Position numbers and translations under genes: made by a program
Shown: piece after piece, positions 1 to 18,800 of the stretch
Layout of the letters: the number at the start of each line of letters is the position of its first letter
Position numbering within the stretch: the stretch's first letter is position 1
Origin: Epinephelus fuscoguttatus
Taxonomy: Eukaryota; Chordata; Actinopteri; Perciformes; Serranidae
NCBI RefSeq assembly: GCF_011397635.1
Contig: NC_064759.1
Span: 15,830,428 to 15,894,427, forward strand
Direction of reading: 5' to 3'
DNA: 64,000 nt
The notes under the pieces: generated by a model
The model's database searches: none
What the model saw: the letters and a program-made list of their open reading frames with translations, nothing else
Told to the model about the DNA's origin: nothing

Positions 1-654
1 AAATGCTACAAATATTGTTGAATTCAAAATAAGCTGACCAGCTGCTTACAATGATGTCACCTGTGCAAGCTTGGTGAGATGAACTACAGTCATACATCAT
101 ACTTTTTTTTTTAACTTTCAGCAGATGATTAAGTTATCTGTCGAAAAATATTTTGCATTTTGTGTGATTATTCAACATTGTCAAGAAATGACACAGAAAT
201 ATATGAAATATAAACATGCCAAAATACACTAGAGGGGGGCTTTGGGGGACTGGAAGTTCCTCAGTGGTAGCGGAGACGGAAAAAATTTTGGGTCTCAGGA
301 GGAGAGGAAGAGGAAGTATAAGACAGCATAATTAAAAGCACCCATGTAGTAGCGCTATGGGTGGATCCAGGGGTGGGACCACAGGGGCTTTGGCCATATC
401 TGAATTTTGGAGAACAGTCACCGTAGGCACAGTTGTTAAAGGCACTGATACTTGTCCTTCCCAATAAAAAATATTGTTTGCTGGTGGCTGACGTTTGTGT
501 TCACCCTGACAAAGACAACTCTGCCTCTTATTAATTAGCCGTCACGTAAGTTTTGTGGTTATTTCCATAAAAAGTCACCAAAATGCAGGAAATTAACTGG
601 CTCATATTCAGATCTACACCACATATAACACCTGGTCTTGGGTAGACCACTTAC
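1..654. other. Left-edge sequence with no recognisable exon
   Basis: This stretch lies 3' of the last visible exon of the third C1r copy. In copies 1 and 2 the next protease exon (beginning Ile-Tyr-Met-Gly) follows after an intron of only about 80-90 bp. Here I find no such exon down to base 1. The sequence is AT-rich with a purine-rich patch near 285-320. I recognise no gene or named repeat in it. Either the intron is enlarged and the final exons lie outside the window, or they were lost. Confidence 0.5.
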
Positions 655-3600
655 CTGTACAGTTTCTTTTGATATTGGTTTCCTGTCATGTGTTAGGGTA
701 TGAGCTGCAGTCATAATCCAGCGGTCTGCGATCACCATGCCTCCTCCTATTCTTCCATCTATATTCAGTAGCACGTGCCAGGGGATTTTGCTGTCTGGAC
801 CTTCACTGCTTGCAATGCTCCGCTGATAAGTAGAGATGAGTTTTGTTGGCTGGCCACAGACTGGATGAGGCAGACATAAATTAGGTTCATATATACGTCA
901 TGTTTAAGAAAAAGTGACTCTGATTAGATATGACAGGGTTTCAGTACCAGGTATACATGTTAGAGTGACATCGCTGTGGTTGGATCTCCACTTTCCATCT
1001 GCTTCACAGGTGAACGTGACTGAAAACCAGAGGTGACATTATGGCACCTTTTTTTTTAGGTAGGCCATATCAGATATAGAAATTTCATCAATGATATTTT
1101 TCTAGTAATATACAAATATCTCACCACTTACGCCCCCAGTAAGAGTGTAAAATGGTTCATTACAGTGATACTGCACAACAGAATGGTACTGATTCTGAGA
1201 GCCAGACAGGTAGGTCACCCCTCCATTCAGCAGAGGTTCAGGTTCTCCACAATCAATTACTGCAGATGAACAAAACAAGGACATGTTAATATTTTGCCAG
1301 TTAAAGAACAAAACATCCTACCATCATCAGTTTGTATCCTTGGTCACAAGACACATAGATATAGTTACATTAACAAAACACGTGTCTCTCTCTGTTCACC
1401 CCTCACCATGTGTGCTGTAGTCCAGGCTCCAGCCACGACTCAGGCCTTCAGCATCAGTGTGGTAGTCCAGTCTGACAGTGTTAGAGTTTGTAGCTATCAG
1501 ACCTGGACTCTTTCCACCACACAGTTTCATGGGCTCTCTGCCTGGAGTGGTCACCTACGAGGGGAGGAGTAGTAGAAAGTTAAGTGATGTAAACTGAGGC
1601 AGAGTCGCCTTTTTTATTGCCTTTGTTTTAAGGATACCATTTGCCAATACCTGCAGCCAGTGATGAAGACACCTGGGACCTTGCTCAGTGTCCGTGCTAT
1701 CTATGTGGAAGTTGTCAGTGAAGTTGAGAGTGATTGTGAAGCTGGGCTCCACAGAGATGATGTACTTGCAGGACAGAAAAGGAGGTGAGGGGTGAGGGTA
1801 TGCTGGACTAGCCAGGTGTCCTTCAGGCTTGTCGTATATACAACCACCACAGGATGCTGAACAATGGGCAAAACCAAGTATTATAGTAGCAAGAAAATAT
1901 AAATCAGTAATTCTGCTCAAAATGAAGATTTTCTTTTACACAGACTCAGCAGCATTAATGCCACAGTATGACGAACTATAAGGTGCAGGCATGCATTCAC
2001 TGTATAGGATACTCACACAGACATGTATGCTGGTCTAAATGTAGTTTGTAACCAGTGTAGCAGGAGCAGTGGTAAGACCCAGGGGTGTTGACGCAGATCT
2101 GAGAGCAGAGTGGACCTGATCCATCTCCAGGGTCTGATTGTGAACATTCATCTATGTCTGATAATGAGAAGGTCATTAAAGGGAAAACCTAACATAAGGT
2201 CATTTCTTTCATTTTTTATTGTTGTTCGGTTTTGTTTTATATTTCCATTTGATGGAATGGTGCAGGCATTGACAAACAAAGAGTTTCAGGTTTGAATATT
2301 TCAATCATAATAAAGAACATGGAATAGATACATTCATTTTTCTCTAACCACTTATCCCATTAGGGGCTGCAGGGGGGCTGGAGCCTATCCCAGCTGACAT
2401 TGGGCAAGAGACAGGGTACACCCTGGACAGGTCGCCAGACTATCACACACAGTACAGCTGACACATACAGTAGAGACAGACAACCATTCACACTCATATT
2501 CAAACCTATGGGCAATTTAGAGTCCCCAGTTAACCTGCATGTCTTTGGACTGTGGGAGGAAGCTGGAGAACCCAGAGAAAACCCACGCTGACATGGGGAG
2601 GACATGCAAACTCTGAAGAGAAGGGCTGGTTTGAACCCCCCTCCCCTGGGATCGAACCAGGAACCCTCTTGCTGTGAGTGATGGAAGTGACCAGAATAGT
2701 CCTACCTATTGCCTTGTAGGTAGCTGAGAAGCCGATGTGCTGTTGGAGCTCCGGAGTGGAGTCATTTGTTTGGAATACGAGAGTCAGTGTGTTGCCTGGA
2801 GAAAGGATCGGCTCTTTGCCTGGGTGATCAGCTGAATTTTCCTGGCCACAAAACTTCCCTAAGACCTTTTGCTCATGTAGAACCTGAAAAGTATGAGACC
2901 ATAAATCAGTACATGTGTAATGTGACAGCAGCACAAGTGGAGAAGAATCATAAAGTAAGTGAGGTGACTTAGTAATCCGCTTTATACTTCAATATTCACC
3001 TAAAGTTACCCGACAGCCACCCAGATGCTTGTAATACCAGACAAAATAAGGCCATAGCAGCAAAAGTTCTCAGCACTGAATTGAGAAATGGTGTGTTTCA
3101 TTGCTAAAGAATTTAAGTTGTCATTTGTGAAGTAAAGAATCACCACCTTACAGTACGTTGGTGGAAGGTTTTGTGTGTCCCTGTGACCGTGGCGGCTATG
3201 TTGTTGGGATCAGTAGCTTCCGGTGGGTACTCCCAAGGCAAATTGTTGACAGGGGAGGGGCCAGAGCGATTCACAGATCCCAGATTTAAAAACACACTTG
3301 CGGCCACCCATAAATCCTAGTGTTCCAATACCCTCAAACAAATACCCATGTGTGGTGCAACTTAGTACAAGACAGAATACACAATAAGCATACTGGCCAG
3401 ATCCCAAAGTCACTATCAAATGCCTCACACAGGGAGGAGAATGTCTGGTTCAGGGACCTCAAGATTACCACTCTGCTCTTTGCAGATGATGTGGTTCTGT
3501 TGGTTTTATTGGACAGTGACCTCCAATACGCACTGAAGCAGTATGAAGCAGTCAGGAAAAGAGCCAGCACCTCCAAGATTAAGGCCATGGTTCTCTCCCA

Positions 3601-4800
3601 AAAAAGGTGGATTGCTGCCTTGGAGTTGGGAGTGAGTTGCTGCCCCAGGGGAAGAAGTTTAAGTATCTCAGGGTTCTGATTGTGGTTAAGGGCAAAATGG
3701 AGCATGAGATACGTGGATTGGTGCAGCAGGAAAGAAACACTTTCGATTTACCAGTCAATCTCAAACCCAAAAGAATGAGATTGCTGTTTTCCTCCACAGG
3801 GTGACTGGTTTCACCCTTAGAGACAGGGCAAGGAGCTCAGACAGCTGGCGGGAGTTCGGAGTGAAGCTGCTGTTCCTTCATGTTGAAAGAAGCCATGTTG
3901 AGGTGGTTCAGGCATCTGACCAGGATGACTCCTGGACTTAGAATAGACGAATGGTCTGTGTTTCACACCTGGGAAAGTTTTGTGATACATCTTTGCTATT
4001 TAAGTTACATAAGTTGCTTAAACAGTCAATTGTTTTTCTATTTGTGTTTCAAGATACATAAAATCTGCATGTTCACAGCCTACAGCTATGTCAGCACATA
4101 TGCTTATAGTATCAATCAAGATGACCAGACTGATACATGACAAGAAGTGCCCTGTGATCATTTGTAGTTTGTAAAAGAAAAAAAGTTATGGAGTTCCTGC
4201 TTCCATTTCAATACCTCAATATGTGCAGGTCATCAGCAGTGATCTATTGCTTGGGACATTGTATAATGTTAGATTTCAATATGACTCTGACCGTCAGAGA
4301 GTCTTGATTGCAGCCTGAAGAAGCTTTAATATCCAGGTATGTTAGTGACAGCTGGATCTGGTAGCCCTCAGGTACCCAGATGTCCCATTGCGTCAGCATG
4401 TTGGGAGGGTAAGGCCGGGGATACTGAGGAGACTGGAGTTCCCCTTGCATTACAGATTCAGAGTTGAGCGGCTGCCAGCACTCAGTCACTGACAAACACA
4501 GACACCTGGAATTGTGCATAAACAGAGAGAGTTCGCACGAAGGCGCTAGTCCAAGGTTGATGCAGACAAAAAGAACAAACACAGTTAACAACATTCTTTA
4601 ACATTTGAAACTAAATACTGTTGCTTTAGTTTTCTTTATGGTACTTTAGTAGTAGTGCTTAAAAACTGCTCATAGACAGTGCTGTAGTGTAGTTACACAC
4701 TTATGGTATGAAAAAATAAAAAACAAAATAAAAAATGCAGCATGAACATGAAGACATCTGTTAGCATAGCTTACCATATAACACAGTAGGTCCATCCCAT
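655..4800 (-). CDS. C1r-like serine protease, third tandem copy (partial, lacks CCP1, altered activation site)
   Basis: Exons in transcription order: 4800-4775, 4505-4292, 2883-2706, 2157-2017, 1856-1651, 1554-1407, 1259-1125, 1019-948, 860-655; all phases agree. The product starts with a signal peptide (MGWTYCVIW then a Leu-rich stretch). CUB1, a calcium-type EGF module (starts D-I-D-E-C), CUB2, one CCP module and the first third of a trypsin-like domain follow. The CCP1 exons present in copy 1 are absent; a 45-bp scrap of the first remains at 1322-1366 without a usable acceptor, and exon 6 splices in frame to the CCP2 exon. His57 is present (TAAH). The zymogen cleavage site reads R-S-I-A-S instead of R-I-I-G-G, so a normal Ile16 N-terminus cannot form. 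The exons with Asp102 and Ser195 are not seen in the window. It could be a decaying paralogue or a non-proteolytic protein; expression is unknown. Confidence 0.8.
1322..1366 (-). pseudogene. Remnant of CCP1 exon in C1r copy 3
   Basis: Minus-strand sequence matches the last third of copy 1's first CCP1 exon (18716-18760), including Cys-Asp-Gln-Gly and the terminal Met-Met before a GTAGG donor. The 5' two thirds of that exon and the whole second CCP1 exon are missing. No AG acceptor precedes it in a suitable place, so it is unlikely to be spliced in. Confidence 0.75.
2330..2678 (-). repeat. tRNA-derived SINE, 5'-truncated (family A)
   Basis: The sequence is homologous to the complete SINE at 31192-31568 in the same orientation. 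It includes the conserved 'GGAGCCTATCCCAGCTG' body and a B-box-like GGTTCGATCC at the head. It breaks off just inside the tRNA-like head near 2678. It sits in the intron between the EGF exon and CUB1's second exon of C1r copy 3. Confidence 0.75.
3210..3960 (+). mobile_element. LINE (non-LTR) reverse transcriptase fragment
   Basis: The plus strand encodes a reverse-transcriptase core with the F-A-D-D-V-V-L-L motif near 3480-3510, followed by sequence like 'SK.KAMVLS' and '[13 protein letters not shown]'. This is the order seen in fish non-LTR elements that end in ATGG tails. The frame is interrupted, so it is a dead copy. It lies antisense inside the second intron of C1r copy 3. It belongs to the same family as 7490-9042. 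Confidence 0.7.
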
Positions 4801-5334
4801 GTCTACGTTTATCCCTTTGTGACTGCAGTTTTAGGCAAAATGTCTTGTGCTCAAATGAACCATTAATGTTACACAGGCTGTGGTTTAAAGTATTTTGCAA
4901 TGGAATTTAACCTCCAGGATTTGTTTGTCTTGGCAAAAATAAATGCTGGTTTGAACTGTAGAAGAACCAGTCCAATAATGGCTTATGATCTTTAATTAAT
5001 CAAACTAGAAGAATTACCACAAAAGTAAATGGAGGGAGAGCCTTCTGTATTTGTGAGTTCCTAAAGAAATATTAAGTAACTTTATTGAAAAGTAATGCTT
5101 TTGGGAAGTTTAGAAATGGCTCTTATCAAGATAAGTACAAATTTGCATTTAAACATTTTATGAGCAACTAGAAGAATATCTTAATTCACAGCTTTTATTA
5201 TTATCATTATTATTATCTCATAGGGCAAATTGTTGCCACTCACCATACATATCAACACTGAAGAAAGAGTATATTTAGAGCAAAATTGATTTTATTATCA
5301 TTTTATTGTAGATTGTTTGAAATTACTCTAAATT
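4801..5334. other. Spacer between C1r copies 2 and 3
   Basis: This is the AT-rich interval between the start codon of copy 3 and the stop codon of copy 2 (about 530 bp). It should hold copy 3's promoter and copy 2's polyadenylation region. I see no other gene. The A-rich tract 4710-4735 is simple sequence. Confidence 0.5.
5302..5307 (-). promoter_or_regulatory. Poly(A) signal of C1r copy 2
   Basis: AATAAA on the minus strand, 28 bp past the TGA at 5337-5335. A second AATAAA lies at 5291-5296. Either would give a short 3' UTR. Confidence 0.5.
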
Positions 5335-11555
<6,221 letters not shown>

Positions 11556-11930
11556 GTCTACAATTAGTGAATCTCTGTGTGACTTAAGTTTTAAGCAAAA
11601 TGTCTCATGCTCAGACGAACCATTAATGTGACACAGGCTGTGGTTTCTAGTACTTTGCAATGGAATTTAACCTTCAGGATTTGTTTGTTTTGGCAAAGTA
11701 AATACAGGTATGAAGTGGTGAAAAACATGGCTCAGTAACTCTGACTAACGCAACCAGAAGAATGAGGTATAAAACTGTTTTTTGTACAGTACAAGGTTCC
11801 AGGGTATAAGCACAGTGCACAGTACAGTAAAGATCAAAAAGAATCTCTTTTGTGAGTTCATGAAAAGACATGAAGTAACTAGTACTCACAGTATAAAGAC
11901 ATAGTTCACGTTTATTAACAATGATAGGGT

Positions 11931-12600
11931 GTGATTAAAAAGAATCTGATTGCCCACTTAAACAGAGGACTTCAAGAATACATAACAGGAAACACTGTGG
12001 AAACAAAACAGAGATGGGAATTAGAAATGAATATTAAAAATACAGATGTGTTGGAGAAGACATGCAGAGAGGGTCACAAGCTAACAAGTCGCCCTACCTG
12101 GAGGAAGTCTGAATGAAAGACTAGAATGAGATTATTTAAGACTGCTCTCATGTTGGCAAGATACAGCAACACCTCTGAATTATGCTGGAGACAATGTGGA
12201 CAAATTGCAACAATGGGATTGTCCCAAATTGGATAAGACATTAAGGTGGAGATTAAGCAAATCATACGGGAAGACCTGCCTCTATAGCCAGGGAGACACT
12301 CCAGATGATATAGACACTAAAAACCAGACATATCTTGGGGTGTTGCTGTAGATTGCAAAAAAATGATCACAGTTATATGGAGAAATATAAAGCCACCAAC
12401 TGTCCAACAATGGAGGGAAAGATTGAGGAGAGTATATTTGATGGAAAGTATAACGGCCAAGCTCCAACTAAAGATTGATGTTTTCAACATTAAGTGGACG
12501 ATTTATCTGAAATACAAACACGAAAAGGCAAATTTGAGTCTGTATGATGACACTTTATTCAAAAATACACTTTTGGGAGATTTGCAGTGACTTTATGACC
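11931..12600 (+). mobile_element. L1/Tx1-like LINE ORF2 3' fragment
   Basis: Plus-strand reading gives pieces typical of the end of an L1-clade ORF2: a Trp/Lys-rich stretch near 12030-12120, a Cys-Trp-Arg-Gln-Cys-Gly motif near 12183-12200, then 'TYLGVLL'- and 'TVQQWRERLRRVYLMES'-like segments near 12330-12450. It is frameshifted and has no 5' part. It occupies most of the spacer between C1r copies 1 and 2. Confidence 0.6.
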
Positions 12601-12753
12601 AGTATTACATTTATTTCATAATTTTAGAGAGATTTTTAAATGGTTCTAATCATGATTGCACTTGATCATTTTACCGTACATTGGAACATTACCTTAATTC
12701 ATAGTAGACACAATATGCAGAAAGAGTATATTTAGGGAAAAGTGTGTTCCCTT

Positions 12754-12759
12754 TTTATT
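12754..12759 (-). promoter_or_regulatory. Poly(A) signal of complete C1r gene
   Basis: AATAAA on the minus strand, 64 bp past the TAA at 12825-12823. The position is typical for a short 3' UTR. Confidence 0.5.
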
Positions 12760-12822
12760 TTGATGTAGATGTTTTGTTTCTTCAACATCTTCACATCATA
12801 TTGTAATGAATTACTGTAAATT

Positions 12823-15800
12823 TTAATTCTCCTGCATAGTCGTGTTGATCCAGCCTACATAGTTAGCGACTCTGGTGTAGACTCCATATGTTCCTTGCTT
12901 TCCGCAGTCAACCCCCCAGCTGACGATCCCAGCAGCCCAGAACTGGCCGTCATGTCTCAGGGCATAGGGGCCTCCACTGTCACCCTGGCAGGAGTCCTTC
13001 TTACCTTCAGGGACTCCAGCACAGAACATGTTATTTGTCAGATCTGGTACATTGTCCCGATTCCTCTTCAACAAAGCGACTGAATTACTGCATATTGCCT
13101 GCTCCACCACAGGGACCTGCACGTATTTCAGCTTATTTGTTAAAATCCGTCTGTTGTTAGTTTCTGTAATGCCAAAGCCTGACACCAGTCTGAAAAAAAC
13201 CCCAAAGAAAACAAAGAAGAGACAATTATGGTGAGCCCGGTAGAAAGAGGAAACCTGAGTCTCTTGTTCAAAAGAGTCACAGTTGGCACAACAAGGAGAA
13301 AATGAATAAATAATAAAATACATTGGTAACACTTTACTTAAAGGTCAGGTCTATAATGCATTATGAGCACATTTAGAAGACATTATAACACATTCATAAG
13401 GCTTTATAAACGTTGTTACAAATGTTAATTATCATGTATGACAACTTATAGGTTTAGGTTTAGGTTTATTTTATTTAATATGGACATCACAAATACATTG
13501 AGACTGTCCCAGTGGACAGACCAGATGCCTTTGCTTAGGTGTGTGTAGCACACGTGCTAATTTTCAACACTAGTCCATAGGCGGCTTTTCTGAAAACACA
13601 GAGCATATAATTAACAAATGGGATAAAACAAACAGATGTTATGATTGCAAACAGTAATATTCAAAGATCACAGGGCATATGATCAGCAGTAGGAGGTAAA
13701 ACAAACAAAATTCATGATCGCAACCGTGGTATTAGTTACAATATTAAACTAAGTCCATATTTATACATGTGAACATTGTTGTTTTGCTTTTAACCATGCT
13801 TTTAGTCCTCTGTTAAAAGCGTTTGTATGAGTCTCCAATTTCAGGTGAGTGGGTAGAGTGTTCCATAGGTTAACGCCTTTTACTGAGAAGGCAGATTGAC
13901 CAAATGATGTTGTATACCTGGGAACAATGCAGTCACCATTGTAGGAGGCTCGTGTGTTCATTTGACTTGAGCTCAAACGTCTTTTTATCAGTGCAGAAAA
14001 CAGGGGTGATACATAGTTATAAAGACATTTAAAAACCAGTCTGATATTTATGTAAATTATGAGATTTTCAAATGCAAGAAGGTTGTGTTTTCTCAGGATG
14101 CCACAGTGGTGCCATCTCATGGGTTTTTGATCCATAATTTTTATTGCTTGCTTATATATTGCTACTACGGGTTTCAGAGTGACTTGAGACACGGGTTTCA
14201 GAGTGACTTATAACAAGGTTTATAAAGTATTATAAGTGGTTACATAATGCATTATAAATTCAGCATTCATAATGCTTTATATTTCCATGCCAAAGTTACA
14301 ACAGTGTTTGAAAGAAGAATCTGAAGTACTGGGTTACATAGCACATTATAACTATCATAACTTTAGCCAGTTATAAAGACTCAAAGAACTGTTCTGACAT
14401 ATAATAAATGCTTAATTTCTGAAACGGAATAATGCCAATACTTCAGATTCTTCTTTCAAACACTGTCGTCACTTTGGCATGGAAGTATAAAGCATTATGA
14501 ATGCTGAATTTATAATGCATTATGTAACTACTTATAATACTTTCCTTGTTATAAGTCGTCATACATGATTATAAACATTTATAACGACGTTTATAAAGCC
14601 TTATAAATGTGTTATAATGTCTTATGAATGTGCTCATAATGCATTATAGACCTGACCTTTAAGTAAAGTGTTACCAATACATTAAAGAACATAGAATTTA
14701 ATTATAAAGCATTATGAAATTAAATCCAGTAGTTGTTTCTTTACCCCATCTCTCCAGTCACGTATGTGGCACCCTCTGCTGGCAAACATATTGGCATAAT
14801 GGATGAGTTGAATGTGATCTGGTCTTGAAGTTTGATCAAGGCAATGTCATTGTTGTAGTCTAACAAGTTGGGGTTGTTGTATTCAGGGTGAATGTGGATT
14901 GAAGCAGCATACACAGGAGAGCCCAACAGGGATTTAACATCAGTAAGTCCCATGTAAATCTGCAAATCAACAACATAGAAAAAAATAAATGGAAATTCAA
15001 AAACATGGAGGCAATGGACATGTAAGTAACACCTAAAATTGACCACTTACCCGTACAGTGTCTTTTGAAGCTGGATTTCCATCATGAACTAAATTATGAG
15101 CTGCAGTCATAATCCAGCGGTCTGCAATCACCATGCCTCCTCCTCTTCCTCCATCAACACTCAGCATCACTTGCCAGGGGATGGTGTTTTCTGGAGCTTC
15201 ACTCCCTCCAATAATCCTTTGATAGCCAGTGAGGAGTTTTGTGGGCTGGCCACAGACTAGATGGGATACAGATGTACATGTTTTTATTAAGTTTCACAAA
15301 AGAGTTGCCAGTAAAAGAGAGAAAAGAGATTTAGATATTAATTAGGGTTTCCAGTGTTTTATTGTTGTAATAAAAAGCAATACCTGGTATGCATATTGGA
15401 TTGATAACAATATCGTTGTTGGATCTCCACTTTCTGTCGGCCTCACAGGTGAACATAACTGCAGAGCAGAGAGATCAAGAAATAAAAATCAGTCGGTTAT
15501 GTACAAATGCACTCCCGGGTGTGTCAGTGCACTGTGTCATCACTGTTAAACTCGGTCTCACTCCCAACTAGTCAAATACCAATGCTTGGTCAGTAGCCCT
15601 CATGTCACATACCAACGCAAAGAGGCACCATTTTGTGGCAGTACCAGATGCACCAGGACGCAGCAATTTTTGACGCTCTAAGCAACTGTCGTAGTATGAA
15701 GAGCAAGTACGCATAGTGTGGGCAGAAGTGGGGAGGTGAATGGGTCAAACAAACTTTGGACTTTGACTAGGTGGCTGCTGTTTGTGTCCTGCAGTTATTT

Positions 15801-18800
15801 TTATAACGTAGTGTGTTCGGATGTGTAGCATATTTCGCTAGTGACATATGTCAGATGACGTATGTGATTTATGTCATATGACGTTATATTACATTTGCAA
15901 CAAACGTACTTATTTCAAGCCAAATCATGATGGGTTTATTTCTAAACCTAACCACATGCTTTTGTTGCCTAAACCTGAGAAAACACCTAAAAACTCAGGG
16001 TTTTTTCTCATGTTCTAAGTTTATTTTGCAAAGAGAATATGTGCATGTAACGAGCAGAAACTGTACATATCTTATGAAAACAAAAGTTTATTTTGAAAAG
16101 ACACAATGCATGTAACAAGCGTAATCCACAACGTGTCCTTGAGTGTCAAACACTGATGCCAAAGGGGTACCTAGAGCAGTATAGTTTGATGGTAAGGCCA
16201 GTGATCAAGCGTTGGTATTTGAGGAGTTGATTGAATTCTTTTCAAATATGTTTTGTATCAAATGTACACTGAACAAAAAATTTAAACAGAACACTTTTTT
16301 GCTCCCAATATTCACAGGTTTAGGTTAAACATCTAAGACTTCTTTCATGCACTCAACATATTTTTGGCAAAATTTTGGTCACAGATTTGTTCAAATCCAT
16401 GTTGGTGAGCACTTCCCGTTTTCCAAGATAATCCATCCTCATGACAGGTGTGGCATATCAAGAGGCCAGTTGGATGTACTGCCAAATTCACTGCCAAAAC
16501 AGTACTGGAGACAGCTTTTGGTACTGAAATGAGCATTCAATTCAAAGGTAACAGTTCTAGTGGACATCCCTGCATCCCTGTTCTTATTGCAACCACCCCA
16601 GGGCACACATCTGTAGTAATGATTCTGTTTAATCAGCATCCTGTCAGGTGGATGGATTATCTTGGAAAAGGAGAAGTGCTCACCAATGGGGATTTAAACA
16701 AATTTGCAACCAAAATTTGAGAGAAATATTTCTAGTGTGTTTGAAAAAACTTTAATATCTTTAACCCAAACCTGTAAAAAAATCGGAGCAAAAACAAAAG
16801 TATTGTGTTTAAAGGGCCAGTGTGTAATATTTGGCATGGTTTATTGTCAATCTGAATCTGAATCTGAATATTCTACCCATTAATATGTTTATACAAGTGT
16901 ATGATCGCTATAAAATAAAATTCGTTTGGTTTTCGTAGCCTTATAATTATGCTTTTATATATATATATATATATATATAGCAAGGGCCTTGCTTTAGAGA
17001 GGTCGCCATCTTGCGCCGCCATGTATGTACGGCAGATCGAGTGGACAATCCAGCCAGCCAGAGAACGCGTTTCACGTGTATAAATGAACCAACGAAGACA
17101 GCGGAAGGAAGGAAGAAGGAGGAAGAAACAGCAGAGTGTTAGTAGTTCATCGATAGAGAGTAGTGAAAAGTTTTTTTAGTTATAAAGTTTGCGAATGGAC
17201 CACACTTACCACGCAACAGGAGAGAATGAACCCGAACCGTCATCTGCGAGGAAAAGAAGACGCAACTTCACTCCTTGTGATGCACTCTCTGCGGCGCTTT
17301 TCCTCCTGATGACATATCTCTCCAACAATGGCAGCAGTAGCACCGAATCCCATTCTGTGCATTCAGCCTCTCTTCTCGCCCGCTCAGCATCAAACACATG
17401 GAGTTCCTCATCTGTATGCTCCGGCTCAAACAGGTATGGCTCTGGGTCTGTGTCCGCTACAAGAAACTCTTCAAAATCGCGTTCAAAGTCGTCCATTGCA
17501 GCTACTATAGTCCGGAGATATTGCTAAGCTAAATAAACAGCTGAGCCCTGTTTACCGGCTATGCTGTCAGTCAGTGTGCGGGCTGGAGATTGGAGCAGAG
17601 AGGGGAGGGGGGTCCCCACTCGGTATGGTAAACGAGTGTTTGTGTAAAGTTATGAAGTATGTCTGTTACGCCAGAAGAGTCAGAGTTTAGGACGGAGTGG
17701 AGTGTTACCGGAGTTTCTGGAGTGCTCAAATAAACGGGCCTTTTTCCCGAACGCTCCTCTGGTCTCCTGCTCGTGAGGGATTCACTACAATATCGAAACA
17801 TGGTTTAGATTTCTAAATAAACATTCACCTCGTCGCTAGATAGACCTACTCCTGAAAAACTTGTGCGCAAGGCTTTTTGTCCCTATGAGGCCACCGTCAT
17901 TTACCCGACGGGAGGGGTGAGCGAGTGAGCCCTGCAATCTAGAATTTGACCACTGATGACACTGTTTTCAACCCATTTTACACACTGGCCCTTTAAATTT
18001 TTGTTTTGTTTTTTGTTATTTCCAGGTTTCCACTGGTTTTCATTTATTAGCACACTCTTAAATATTGCTGACATTGTGTATTCATCATGTTAAACACCAA
18101 GTTTGCAAGACCTATTGCAAAATGTACATCATTAGTGAGGGGGAATGCAGTGGAAAAATCAATCTGCACTTAATGGAAACCAATGTCTGGTAGGAAATGT
18201 AGGAAAAACATAAAGCTATACATCACAGAATACAAAATGTTGATATCTTACCATTAATGCCACCAAGTAGAGTGTAAAATGGTTCATTACAGTGATACTG
18301 AACAACAGAAAGGTACTGATTGTCAAAGCCAGACAGGAAGACCCATCTTCCATTCAGCAGAGGTTCAGGTTCTCCACAATCAATTACTGCAGATGAACAA
18401 AACAAGGACATGTTATTATTTTTGCCAGTGAGACGCAGGAAATGATCAAGCAGATATAATTTGGGGTTGAATCACAATATAGTTTCCATTAATTTTACAA
18501 TTTTCTTGAGTCAAAAGAAAACATACTGTGGCATTCTGGCAGAGGGAGGTGCCACTGTCCATTGTTTTGGCACATGGTAGAGAAACTGGTAATCTCCTCA
18601 CCATCCTGACAGAGAAAAGATGAGAACCGATAAAACATCAGCGTAATATTTGTTTTCATATTGCTCACAGTGACAAATAAAGAAGCTTATTTATTAAATT
18701 AGCAGTTCATCTAACCATCATCAGCTTGTATCCTTGGTCACAGCGCACAAAGATGTAGTCTCTGTAGAAATACTCAGTCAATATGGGAGTGACCCTGCCC

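Noticed and set aside
1294-1572. Plus-strand open frame of 92 codons, and its counterpart at 6816-7142
   Set aside because: Both are antisense shadows of the CUB2 exon and the CCP1 scrap of C1r copies 3 and 2.
3320-3679. Open frame as a host gene
   Set aside because: Its F-A-D-D motif and neighbours identify it as LINE reverse transcriptase.
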